From the NCBI GenBank assembly GCA_037138335.1, contig JBAXIO010000004.1, forward strand, positions 186,001-250,000: DNA of 64,000 nucleotides. The letters are read 5' to 3'. This document shows positions 1 to 7,205 of this stretch, piece by piece. Under the pieces are notes generated by a model. That model was not told the origin of the DNA, ran no database searches, and worked only from the letters and a program-made list of their open reading frames with translations. Both the position numbers and the translations under genes were made by a program. Each line of letters starts with the position of its first letter. Position 1 is the first letter of the stretch. Source of the DNA: CAIRDP01 sp037138335. Lineage in GTDB: Bacteria > Bacteroidota > Bacteroidia > Bacteroidales > FEN-979.

Positions 1-344
1 TCGTCAGCCGTATACAGGCATTGCTGCGCAGATTCAGGCATGTTCCCGAGGTCTCGGGAAAGATCGTAACAAAGGAATTTACAGTAGACCAGGAGAAATA
101 CAGGGTGATGAAGAACGATGAGGAGATCATCCTGGCCCGGAAAGAATTTGAGATACTTCAGCTTCTCGTTTCCAAACCAAATAAGGTATTTACACGTGAA
201 GACATCTTCACCCGCTTATGGGGGGAGAATGTGATCGTGGGCGACCGTACCATTGATGTACATATCAGGAGGATACGCGAAAAAGTGGGAACCGACCGTA
301 TCAAAACCATTAAAGGGGTCGGTTATAAATATGATGAGGAATGA
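1..344 (+). CDS. OmpR/PhoB-family response regulator, C-terminal part (5' truncated by window)
   Basis: The reading frame is open to the left edge (frame 3). The residues VSRIQALLRRF, typical of the end of a receiver domain and the linker, are followed by a complete winged-helix DNA-binding domain of the Trans_reg_C type. Recognisable landmarks are EFEILQLLVSKPNKVFTRE, then the recognition-helix segment DRTIDVHIRRIREKVG and the beta-hairpin IKTIKGVGYKY. The receiver domain with the phospho-acceptor Asp lies outside the window. The stop codon overlaps the start of the sensor kinase gene (ATGA), so the two are translationally coupled and form a two-component system. Target genes cannot be read from the sequence. 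Confidence 0.93.
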   Translation, partial: VSRIQALLRRFRHVPEVSGKIVTKEFTVDQEKYRVMKNDEEIILARKEFEILQLLVSKPNKVFTREDIFTRLWGENVIVGDRTIDVHIRRIREKVGTDRIKTIKGVGYKYDEE

Positions 345-1399
345 AATTCCATGACCCCCGTGTTGTTGTTCTGTTGAATGCTTCGGCCGTAACCGCCGGG
401 TATATTGTATTGTTCTTTATCTCAACCTGCATCCTGCACCCTGAATCGCTTCTTGGATTTGCGATGTATTGCATGCTTTTCGTAAGCGGCGGATTGCTTT
501 TTGCAGGGACCTATTTTTTCTTCCGGTATACTGTCGATAAATTTATCTATTCCAGGATCCGCCTGATCTATAAGTCGATTTACAGTATAAAGACCCAGAA
601 ATCAAACCGCCAGGGGATCCGTTCAAACGGGAATATACTTGACAATGTTGAACAGGAGGTGGCGCATTGGGGAGAGGAAAAACAAAAGGAAATCGAACGT
701 CTGAAGCAGCTTGAGGAATACCGCAAGGATTTTATCGGCAATGTTTCGCATGAGCTGAAAACCCCTTTGTTCAATGTACAGGGGTATGTTTCCACTTTAC
801 TGGAAGGCGGATTGGATGATCCCAGTATTAATAAGGAGTACCTGAGGCGAACGGAAGTCAGCGTGGAAAGGCTGATTAAAATCGTTGAAGATCTTGGGGA
901 GATCGCCCAGCTTGAGTCGGGGCAGATGTACCTGAATAAATTGCGTCTTGATATAGTGGCCCTCGTTGCGGAAGTAGTTGAGATGCTTGAGATGAAGGCA
1001 CATGATAAAGAAGTACAGCTTATCATAAACAGGCCGGATAAGCCTGTTTGGGTTCATGCCGACCGTGACAGGATCCGCCAGGTCCTCACCAACATCATCG
1101 ACAATTCCATTCGTTACAGCCCCGGTCAGAACGGCCGCACCAAGATCAGCTTCTTTGATATGGATGAGAACATCCTTGTTGAAATCACCGATAACGGCAT
1201 TGGCATCGACCAGGACGACCTTCCCAGGGTGTTTGAACGCTTTTACCGCACTTCACGGGGCCGTGAAGCCTCCAATAAAGGTAAAGGCCTGGGCCTGGCA
1301 ATCGTCAAACATATCATCGAAGCCCACCAGCAAACAATCAATGTGAGAAGCACGGTCGGCGTAGGAACAACGTTCGGGTTTACTTTACGGAAAGCTTAG
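341..1399 (+). CDS. PhoR-like membrane sensor histidine kinase
   Basis: This 352-residue protein has two hydrophobic segments (about residues 9-31 and 37-62) enclosing only a very short loop, so it lacks a large periplasmic sensor domain. A coiled-coil-like linker follows, then a HisKA dimerisation domain with the phospho-acceptor His137 in NVSHELKTPL. The HATPase_c domain has the N box NIIDNSIRYS (251-260), the G1 box DNGIG (284-288) and the G2 box GKGLGLAI (314-321). It probably phosphorylates the response regulator encoded just upstream, with which it overlaps by 4 bases. The architecture resembles PhoR/RprX-type kinases of Bacteroidota; the signal sensed is unknown. With such a short extracytoplasmic loop it may sense within the membrane or through a partner protein. 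Confidence 0.94.
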   Translation: MKFHDPRVVVLLNASAVTAGYIVLFFISTCILHPESLLGFAMYCMLFVSGGLLFAGTYFFFRYTVDKFIYSRIRLIYKSIYSIKTQKSNRQGIRSNGNILDNVEQEVAHWGEEKQKEIERLKQLEEYRKDFIGNVSHELKTPLFNVQGYVSTLLEGGLDDPSINKEYLRRTEVSVERLIKIVEDLGEIAQLESGQMYLNKLRLDIVALVAEVVEMLEMKAHDKEVQLIINRPDKPVWVHADRDRIRQVLTNIIDNSIRYSPGQNGRTKISFFDMDENILVEITDNGIGIDQDDLPRVFERFYRTSRGREASNKGKGLGLAIVKHIIEAHQQTINVRSTVGVGTTFGFTLRKA

Positions 1400-1434
1400 C
1401 ACCCTGCCTCATGACCGGATCAGGGATCACGGTC

Positions 1435-2415
1435 TTATTTTTCCCTTTCGGTTGAATACAGTACCAGTTGCCTGAGCGATTCCCGGTATTCATTCCCGGG
1501 AAACCCTTCGAGGATATCGAGGGCCCTGCCCCGGTATTCAAGCATCTTTTCATGGGCATAATTCAGTCCGCCGGCCGATTCCACTTTCGCAATCAGATCA
1601 GCAACACGTTTGGGATCATTATGATGATTTTTTACGGTGCTGATGATATGGCGTTTTTCGCCCCTCCCCGATTGTTTCAGAAGGTAGATCAGGGGCAAAG
1701 TCATCTTCTGCTCCCTGATATCGGCAGCGCCCGGCTTGCCTGTGGCATTATGTTTTTCGTAATCAAAAAGATCATCCCTGATCTGGAAAGCAGTGCCGGC
1801 CAGTTCGCCAAACTGCCACATCTTCTGCTGGGTATCGCGGTCATTGGTGGTAGTCGCAGCCCCGGTAGCGCAACAGGAGGCAATAAGCGAAGCCGTCTTC
1901 TTACGGATGATTTCAAAATAAACTTCTTCCTCTATATCCAGCCTGCGTGCCTTTTCGATCTGTAAAAGCTCGCCTTCGCTCATTTCCCTGACGGCATCAG
2001 AAACGATTTTAAGCAGGCGGAATTCATCTTTCTCCAAAGAAACAAGCAGCCCCTTCGATAAAAGGTAATCCCCGACAAGCACGGCGATCTTATTTTTCCA
2101 TAAGGCATTGATTGAAAAGAAGCCCCGCCTCAGGTTGGAGTCATCCACCACATCGTCGTGCACCAGGGTGGCGGTATGGAGCAGTTCTATCATGGAAGCG
2201 GCGGTATAGGTGCTTTCATTGATGGGCCCGTGCAGCCCGGCCGAGAGGAAGACAAACATAGGCCTCATCTGTTTGCCTTTGCGTTTGAGAATATACCGGG
2301 TTACGGTATCGAGCAGGGGGACCGGGCTTTTCATGGAAGCCATAAAGCTTTTCTCGAAGCTTTCAATATGCTCCCTGATGGGTCGTTTTATATCAGACAG
2401 GGTTGCCAAATTCAC
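1435..2415 (-). CDS. Polyprenyl diphosphate synthase (trans-isoprenyl, long-chain)
   Basis: This 326-residue all-helical prenyltransferase has both Asp-rich motifs: the first, HDDVVDD at residues 86-92 (DDxxD, substrate-side Mg2+ binding), and the second, DDLFD at 214-218. The conserved KGKQMRP segment near residue 50 also matches the family. It would condense isopentenyl diphosphate units onto an allylic primer. The bulky-residue pattern before the first motif is not that of a short farnesyl synthase, so an octaprenyl/heptaprenyl enzyme feeding menaquinone side-chain synthesis is the likely role (inference). The gene ends about 35 bases from the histidine kinase gene (convergent) and its start faces the radical SAM gene, with about 90 bases between the two starts. 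Confidence 0.92.
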   Translation of the reverse strand: MNLATLSDIKRPIREHIESFEKSFMASMKSPVPLLDTVTRYILKRKGKQMRPMFVFLSAGLHGPINESTYTAASMIELLHTATLVHDDVVDDSNLRRGFFSINALWKNKIAVLVGDYLLSKGLLVSLEKDEFRLLKIVSDAVREMSEGELLQIEKARRLDIEEEVYFEIIRKKTASLIASCCATGAATTTNDRDTQQKMWQFGELAGTAFQIRDDLFDYEKHNATGKPGAADIREQKMTLPLIYLLKQSGRGEKRHIISTVKNHHNDPKRVADLIAKVESAGGLNYAHEKMLEYRGRALDILEGFPGNEYRESLRQLVLYSTEREK

Positions 2416-2505
2416 TTTAGTTCAGGCAATAAAAATAATCATTTTCCACTTGAAGTAGGTAAGTCCGGGGAAATTGCGGAATTTTGCAGCACTGAACCAC
2501 TTGCT

Positions 2506-3282
2506 ATGTCTTTCCTGTTCCATGATGTTATTTTCGGCCCTGTACGCAGCCGCCGCCTGGGTCTTTCGCTTGGGATCAACCTGCTTCCCCTGCACCGTAA
2601 ATTCTGTTCGTTCAATTGCATTTATTGTGAGTGCGGATGGACCCCTGCCCCGGCCCGGGAAGGTATGGAACTGCCCTCACGCGCCATCGTAGCCTCCTTC
2701 CTGGAGGAAAAACTTAAACAGCTCGCAAAGGAAAATCACCTGCCCGATGCAATTACCTATGCAGGCAACGGGGAACCTACGCTGCATCCTGAATTCAGCG
2801 GGATAGTCGACGATACAACGAGGCTGAGGAACCGGTATTCCCCTGATTCAAAAGTATGCGTCCTGAGCAATGCAAGCCGTATCCATGACCCTGCCGTATT
2901 TGAAGCCCTGATGAAACTTGATAATAATATCCTTAAGCTCGACGCCGGAACCGAAACAACTTTCAGGATACTGAACAATCCCGTTGAATCTTTTGATTTT
3001 GCCCGGATGATCAGCGACCTCGCAAAATTCAATGGGAACCTGGTTATCCAGAGCATGTTCCTGAAAGGGGTTTATAATGGCATGATGGTTGACAATACTA
3101 CCGCCGGAGAAGTGGGGGAATGGATAAAACACCTTAAGGCCATCCGCCCGAAAGCAGTCATGATATATTCCATTGCAAGGGCAACCCCCGCACATGACCT
3201 GGAGAAGATCGGGAGGGAAGAACTGGAGAAGATCGCTGTTCTGGTGAAAAAAGAAGGTTTGGAAGTGAAAGTATATGATTAA
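2506..3282 (+). CDS. Radical SAM protein (COG0731-like Fe-S oxidoreductase)
   Basis: The open frame extends far upstream, but that part is the antisense of the prenyltransferase gene. The ATG at 2506 gives a 258-residue protein beginning MSFLFHDVIFGPVRSRRLG, the conserved N-terminus of this family (GPVRSRRLGxSLGINLLP). The 4Fe-4S cluster motif follows as CSFNCIYC (CxxxCxxC). A TIM-barrel-like body contains the GNGEPTLHPEF segment typical of radical SAM enzymes. The fold would cleave S-adenosylmethionine reductively to make a 5'-deoxyadenosyl radical. Relatives are annotated as wyosine-related or uncharacterised Fe-S oxidoreductases, and the substrate is unknown. The gene appears to stand alone, followed by a long imperfect inverted repeat. 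Confidence 0.88.
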   Translation: MSFLFHDVIFGPVRSRRLGLSLGINLLPLHRKFCSFNCIYCECGWTPAPAREGMELPSRAIVASFLEEKLKQLAKENHLPDAITYAGNGEPTLHPEFSGIVDDTTRLRNRYSPDSKVCVLSNASRIHDPAVFEALMKLDNNILKLDAGTETTFRILNNPVESFDFARMISDLAKFNGNLVIQSMFLKGVYNGMMVDNTTAGEVGEWIKHLKAIRPKAVMIYSIARATPAHDLEKIGREELEKIAVLVKKEGLEVKVYD

Positions 3283-3289
3283 AATCAAA

Positions 3290-3368
3290 GTTAAGCGAGC
3301 ATTTCACACAAGCCGCCTTGGGTGTAGCGAAGCAAACCCCAGCGGCGGTGTGAAGATGTGAGTTTAAC
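3290..3368. repeat. Imperfect intergenic inverted repeat (possible terminator or palindromic repeat)
   Basis: Nested complementary arms are visible: GTTAA (3290-3294) with TTAAC (3364-3368), TTCACAC (3303-3309) with GTGTGAA (3348-3354), then a GC-rich inner part (GCCGCC...GGG with CCCC...GCGGC) around a loop near 3321-3335. There are a few mismatches and no T-run, so a classic intrinsic terminator is not clear. It fills the whole gap between the radical SAM gene and the next small gene. Confidence 0.55.
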
Positions 3369-3383
3369 CAAATTTCACTGTAT

Positions 3384-3782
3384 ATGCTTTATTATCCCCC
3401 AAAAATATGGCTTGCTTTCGGTGAAACCCTCAAGGGGAATAAAGAGATCCTTGAATGGCTGCTGAAGAACGGCTACCCCGAACTTGCCGCGTTTTCAAGC
3501 GCTGTAAGGGGGAGCGAAGAAGCCACCGACTGGCTCCTGAAAAACGGGTTCCCCCACCTTGCGGCCCTCGACCAGGCCATTGATGAGGATGACAAAGCCT
3601 ATGCATGGCTGCATAAGAACAAACATGATTTCCTCATAGTGTTTGCCGAAGCCTGTCATGCCAAACCTTCGGCAATACATTGGTTCCGGCAAAACCACAT
3701 GGAAGCCATCCTTGTTATCGCTTTAAAAATAAAGGAACTCAGGGATAATACCACCTACGATTATCACAAGATGCACTTTTGA
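3384..3782 (+). CDS. Small protein built of exact 25-residue helical repeats (unknown function)
   Basis: This 132-residue protein has no signal peptide or membrane segment and is probably cytoplasmic. It contains four tandem repeats with Trp at residues 25, 50, 75 and 100, an exact 25-residue period. Each repeat reads W-[LF]-x-[KQ]-N (WLLKN, WLLKN, WLHKN, WFRQN) followed by a second hydrophobic helix (LAAFSSAVRG, LAALDQAIDE, LIVFAEACHA, AILVIALKI). The first 19 residues look like a capping second helix. The pattern predicts an alpha-alpha solenoid resembling ankyrin- or TPR-like scaffolds but matching neither consensus. I do not recognise the family. There is no Shine-Dalgarno sequence before the ATG, and an intergenic palindrome lies on each side. 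Confidence 0.8.
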   Translation: MLYYPPKIWLAFGETLKGNKEILEWLLKNGYPELAAFSSAVRGSEEATDWLLKNGFPHLAALDQAIDEDDKAYAWLHKNKHDFLIVFAEACHAKPSAIHWFRQNHMEAILVIALKIKELRDNTTYDYHKMHF

Positions 3783-3792
3783 GAAGTGACTG

Positions 3793-3846
3793 GTGAATGG
3801 TGAATAGTGAATAGTGACTGGTCACTGTTAACCAGACACTGTTCAC
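3793..3846. repeat. Short direct repeats plus inverted repeat in intergenic gap
   Basis: GTGAATGG, GTGAATA and GTGAATA follow one another from 3793. The last unit, GTGAATAGTGACTG (3807-3820), is inverted as CAGACACTGTTCAC (3833-3846) with two mismatches, giving a hairpin. It lies between convergent genes and could act as a bidirectional transcription stop or be a remnant of a small mobile palindrome. Confidence 0.55.
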
Positions 3847-3854
3847 TCCCGTGA

Positions 3855-6554
3855 TTATCCGCACTTAGAATACCCGCAGCTCTTGCATACAAGGCAACCT
3901 TCCTGGTATACAAGTCCGTCGGTGTCGCTGCACTTCGGACAGGCACCGGCAACGGCATGGGTGCCGTCGGGGATGAATTTCTTAAGGGCCCTTTCCACAC
4001 CGTTCTTCCAGGTATTTATGGAATCCACTTCGAAATGAAGTTTGGAGATGATATTGACCACAAAAGGAAGCGGCATACCGTGGCGCAGGATGCCGGATAT
4101 CAGTTTGGCGTAATTCCAGTACTCCTTGTTGAATGAACGGGAAAGAGCTTCAATGGTGATCTTGTAGCCCTGCCTGTCTTCGAACTGGAAATCGTACCTT
4201 GAGGTCATCCCGTCGGGACGGGTCTTGACGATCCATCCTTTCTGCACCCACTGGGGGATCCAGAAGTCCTCGGCATGGCCGGTAAACACCTCGTATGGAC
4301 GGCCGTTATACAATCCCACCACGGCAATCCACTTTTCATATTCATTCTGAAAACGTACGATATCGGCTTCCAGGCGTTCGGGCCGGTGAGGCGCTTTGGT
4401 TTCCTGGAAATCGGTTATTTCTTCTTTCTTTTCCTTGGTTTCATTGTTTACCAGGACTCCCGAACGGGATCCGTCACGGTACACGGTCATGCCCTTGCAT
4501 CCGGCTTTCCATGCGGTCTCGTATATGCTCCCGATCATTTCCTCCTTGGTATCGGTAGGGACATTCACGGTTACGCTGATGGAATGATCGACCCATTTCT
4601 GTACCGAACCCTGCATCTTGACCTTGGCAACCCAGTCCACATCATTGGCGGTGGCGCGGAAAAAAGGCGATTTCCTGATCATTTCCTTCAGGTCCTTCTC
4701 CTCCATGCGTGAAACTTCGTCAACATTGTAACCGTTGATCTCCAGCCAGGTAACGAATTTATGATGGAATACATTGTATTCTTCCCAGGTATCCCCTACC
4801 TCATCCTTAAACGTGATCTTCACGTTTTTGTCGTTCGGGTTGACCTTGCGGCGGCGTTTGTAAGAAACGGCAAACACCGGTTCCAGGCCCGAAGTGGTCT
4901 GGGTAAGTATACTCACCGAACCGGTGGGTGCGATGGTAAGCATGGCTACATTGCGGCGGCCGTATTCAGTCATATCCTCGTAAACATCGGGAGCCGATTC
5001 TTTAAGCCTTAGGATGAACGGGTTGTTTCGTTCACGATCGGTATCGTAAATAGGGAAAGGCCCGCGTTCCCTGGCCAGGGTAACCGATGAGCGGTAGGTT
5101 TCAATCGCAAGCAACTGGTGCACCTCTACCGAGAAATCGGTGGCTTCGTCGGAGCCGTAACGGGTTCCGAGTGCAGCCAGCATATCGCCTTCGGCCGTGA
5201 TGCCGAAACCGGTCCTGCGTCCCTGTATTGCTTTCTTCTTGATATTAAGCCACATGGTACGTTCCCTTGCCTTGATATCCTCAGCTTCGGGGTCGGCGTC
5301 AATTTTATCGAGAATGCGGTCAACCTTTTCAAGTTCCAGGTCGATAATGTCGTCCATCATCCTCTGAGCCTTGTGAACATGGTTGATGAAAAGTTCAGAA
5401 TTAAAGCTGGCATCAGTGGTGAAGGGCTTGTCAACATAATTATACAAATTGATGGCAAGCAAACGGCAGCTGTCGTAAGTACAAAGCGGGATCTCACCAC
5501 AGGGGTTGGTGCTTACGGTCTTAAAGCCAAGGTCGGCATAACAGTCGGGAATGGATTCACGGATAATGGTATCCCAGAATAATATCCCCGGCTCTGCCGA
5601 TTTCCATGCATTATGCACGATCTTGCTCCACAGGTCGGTAGCACGGATCTTGCGCACAACCCTGGGGTTCTTCGATTCTACGGGGAACTGCTGGATGAAC
5701 TCACCGTCTTCGATCACGGCTTTCATGAAATCGTCGGTGATCTTTACCGAAATATTTGCTCCTGTGACTTTCCCGGCTTCCAGCTTGGCATCAATAAAAT
5801 GCTCGGCATCGGGATGCTTGATGGAAATACTGAGCATCAGGGCGCCCCTCCTTCCTTCCTGGGCTACTTCCCGGGTGGAATTGGAATAACGCTCCATGAA
5901 AGGCACAATACCGGTTGAAGTAAGGGCGGAGTTTTTCACTATTGAATTCTTTGGGCGGATGTGTGACAGGTCATGCCCCACGCCTCCCCTGCGCTTCATC
6001 AGCTGAACCTGCTCCTCATCTACTTTCATGATACCGCCGTAGCTGTCGCTGTCTCCTTCATTCCCTATCACGAAACAATTTGAAAGGGACCCGATCTGGA
6101 AATTATTCCCGATCCCTGCCATTGGGCTCCCCTGGGGTATGATATACCTGAAATCCCTGATGAGATCGAAAATCTCTTCCTCACCCACGGGATTGGGATA
6201 TTTTTTTTCTATCCTTGCAATCTCACGTGCAATACGCCAGTGCATGTCATCCGGGGTAAGCTCCAAAAGCTGACTGTCGGAATTTTTTAACGCATATTTG
6301 TTGACCCAGACATTCGCTGCAAGGCTGTCCCCGTGAAAATACACAGTTGATTTTTCTATGGCCTCGCTATGAGAATATTTTCTAGGATGGTCTGACTTTT
6401 TCACCTCCGACTCCTCCTTTTTCTTTTCCTCTGTTTTATTTTTCATCTCCAAATCATCAGCTGAAACTTTAGGTCGAATGCGTTTTGCCAATACCTCGGT
6501 ATAGTGCGAAGATTTCTGATCCTGCTCTGATTTGATGATGGGGGTGATTTCCAT
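3855..6554 (-). CDS. nrdJ: Adenosylcobalamin-dependent (class II) ribonucleoside-diphosphate reductase
   Basis: The protein is 899 residues from the ATG at 6554; an upstream in-frame TTG adds only two residues. Numbering below counts from that TTG. The ten-stranded alpha/beta barrel signatures are present: SLSNCFVIG with Cys162, NPCGEIPLC with the thiyl-radical Cys354 and Glu356, and Cys365, which sits 11 residues after the thiyl Cys as in characterised class II enzymes and should pair with Cys162 for reduction. MLTIAPTGSVS (540-550) is the substrate-phosphate loop. A TSCPD-like domain follows near residue 790, and the last 28 residues form a Cys-rich tail (CPKC...CLVCKSCGYSKCG), likely a zinc ribbon. 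It makes deoxynucleotides without oxygen using B12. No cobalamin riboswitch was recognised upstream. Confidence 0.95.
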   Translation of the reverse strand: MEITPIIKSEQDQKSSHYTEVLAKRIRPKVSADDLEMKNKTEEKKKEESEVKKSDHPRKYSHSEAIEKSTVYFHGDSLAANVWVNKYALKNSDSQLLELTPDDMHWRIAREIARIEKKYPNPVGEEEIFDLIRDFRYIIPQGSPMAGIGNNFQIGSLSNCFVIGNEGDSDSYGGIMKVDEEQVQLMKRRGGVGHDLSHIRPKNSIVKNSALTSTGIVPFMERYSNSTREVAQEGRRGALMLSISIKHPDAEHFIDAKLEAGKVTGANISVKITDDFMKAVIEDGEFIQQFPVESKNPRVVRKIRATDLWSKIVHNAWKSAEPGILFWDTIIRESIPDCYADLGFKTVSTNPCGEIPLCTYDSCRLLAINLYNYVDKPFTTDASFNSELFINHVHKAQRMMDDIIDLELEKVDRILDKIDADPEAEDIKARERTMWLNIKKKAIQGRRTGFGITAEGDMLAALGTRYGSDEATDFSVEVHQLLAIETYRSSVTLARERGPFPIYDTDRERNNPFILRLKESAPDVYEDMTEYGRRNVAMLTIAPTGSVSILTQTTSGLEPVFAVSYKRRRKVNPNDKNVKITFKDEVGDTWEEYNVFHHKFVTWLEINGYNVDEVSRMEEKDLKEMIRKSPFFRATANDVDWVAKVKMQGSVQKWVDHSISVTVNVPTDTKEEMIGSIYETAWKAGCKGMTVYRDGSRSGVLVNNETKEKKEEITDFQETKAPHRPERLEADIVRFQNEYEKWIAVVGLYNGRPYEVFTGHAEDFWIPQWVQKGWIVKTRPDGMTSRYDFQFEDRQGYKITIEALSRSFNKEYWNYAKLISGILRHGMPLPFVVNIISKLHFEVDSINTWKNGVERALKKFIPDGTHAVAGACPKCSDTDGLVYQEGCLVCKSCGYSKCG

Positions 6555-6600
6555 GCTCAAACAGGTTTAAATGTTTATACTATTTTTGATAATAAATTGT

Positions 6601-6646
6601 GCCTCTGGAAGATAACCTCTTAACGTGGGCGTTTTTTCGAAGAGGC
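6601..6646 (-). other. Possible alternative hairpins in the nrdJ leader region
   Basis: GCCTCT at 6601-6606 and CCTCTT at 6616-6621 can each pair with AAGAGGC near 6640-6646, so two mutually exclusive stems are possible in the segment upstream of nrdJ. No clear promoter or NrdR box was identified in 6555-6761. Weak evidence; the complementarity is short. Confidence 0.2.
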
Positions 6647-6761
6647 AATATACAACGAAGTACGAGGGTGAGCCAATATAGTTATTAACAGAAAAAGAGC
6701 TAATGATGTTAAATGATTGAAAGCAACCCAATTAGCATTTAATAATTCGTAATAACTTGAT

Positions 6762-7205
6762 TTACTGATTATTGCGACGCCATATCAATTTTTTCCCAAA
6801 ACCCAGGCGATTATCTGTCATTTTCATGATTTCGGGTTCAAGTCCCCACAAATGGAGTTTGGCGAGCCGCGCGACCGGGAAAGCCCTCAGGTATGCCTTC
6901 TTCCCTGTTTTCAAGTCATTCCCGGCAAGCTCCCTCATAAAACCGGCAAATTGCAAGCCCCTGATCTTCCCTGTCATTCTTGTTTCCAGAGCTATAGCGC
7001 CTGAGGCGTAATAATTGCCTGATTTCACCACATCGGCTATGTGTTTCGTATCATGATCAGATGTAAAGACGAACAGGTTAAGGTCTTCAAGGTACACATA
7101 ATAGCAGGTGGCGCACCAGGGCTTGTTTTCGCGGCTCACTGCAAGTGTAAAGATGTGGTGTTCGCCAATAAAGTCCAGTACCCTGTTTTCTATCGCTTGT
7201 TTCAT
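6762..7205 (-). CDS. YhbP-like (UPF0306) FMN-binding split-barrel family protein
   Basis: This 147-residue cytoplasmic protein resembles the pyridoxamine-phosphate-oxidase-like split barrel. It has an N-terminal helix (VLDFIGEHHIFTLAVS), the strand-turn KPWCATCYYVYLEDLNLFVFTSDHDTKH of this fold, and a C-terminal LWGLEPEIMKMTDNRLGFGKK typical of the YhbP group. Such proteins bind flavin or heme, and the reaction is usually unknown. Its start codon overlaps the stop of the large upstream gene (TGATG), so translation is coupled, although no functional tie between the two is obvious. Confidence 0.82.
   Translation of the reverse strand: MKQAIENRVLDFIGEHHIFTLAVSRENKPWCATCYYVYLEDLNLFVFTSDHDTKHIADVVKSGNYYASGAIALETRMTGKIRGLQFAGFMRELAGNDLKTGKKAYLRAFPVARLAKLHLWGLEPEIMKMTDNRLGFGKKLIWRRNNQ

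Noticed and set aside
2158..2505. Extension of the radical SAM gene upstream
   Set aside because: The frame is open only because it is antisense to the prenyltransferase gene; the conserved family start is at 2506.
6555..6761. Cobalamin riboswitch or NrdR box upstream of nrdJ
   Set aside because: No recognisable B12-box or paired NrdR boxes by eye; only a short, weak stem set.
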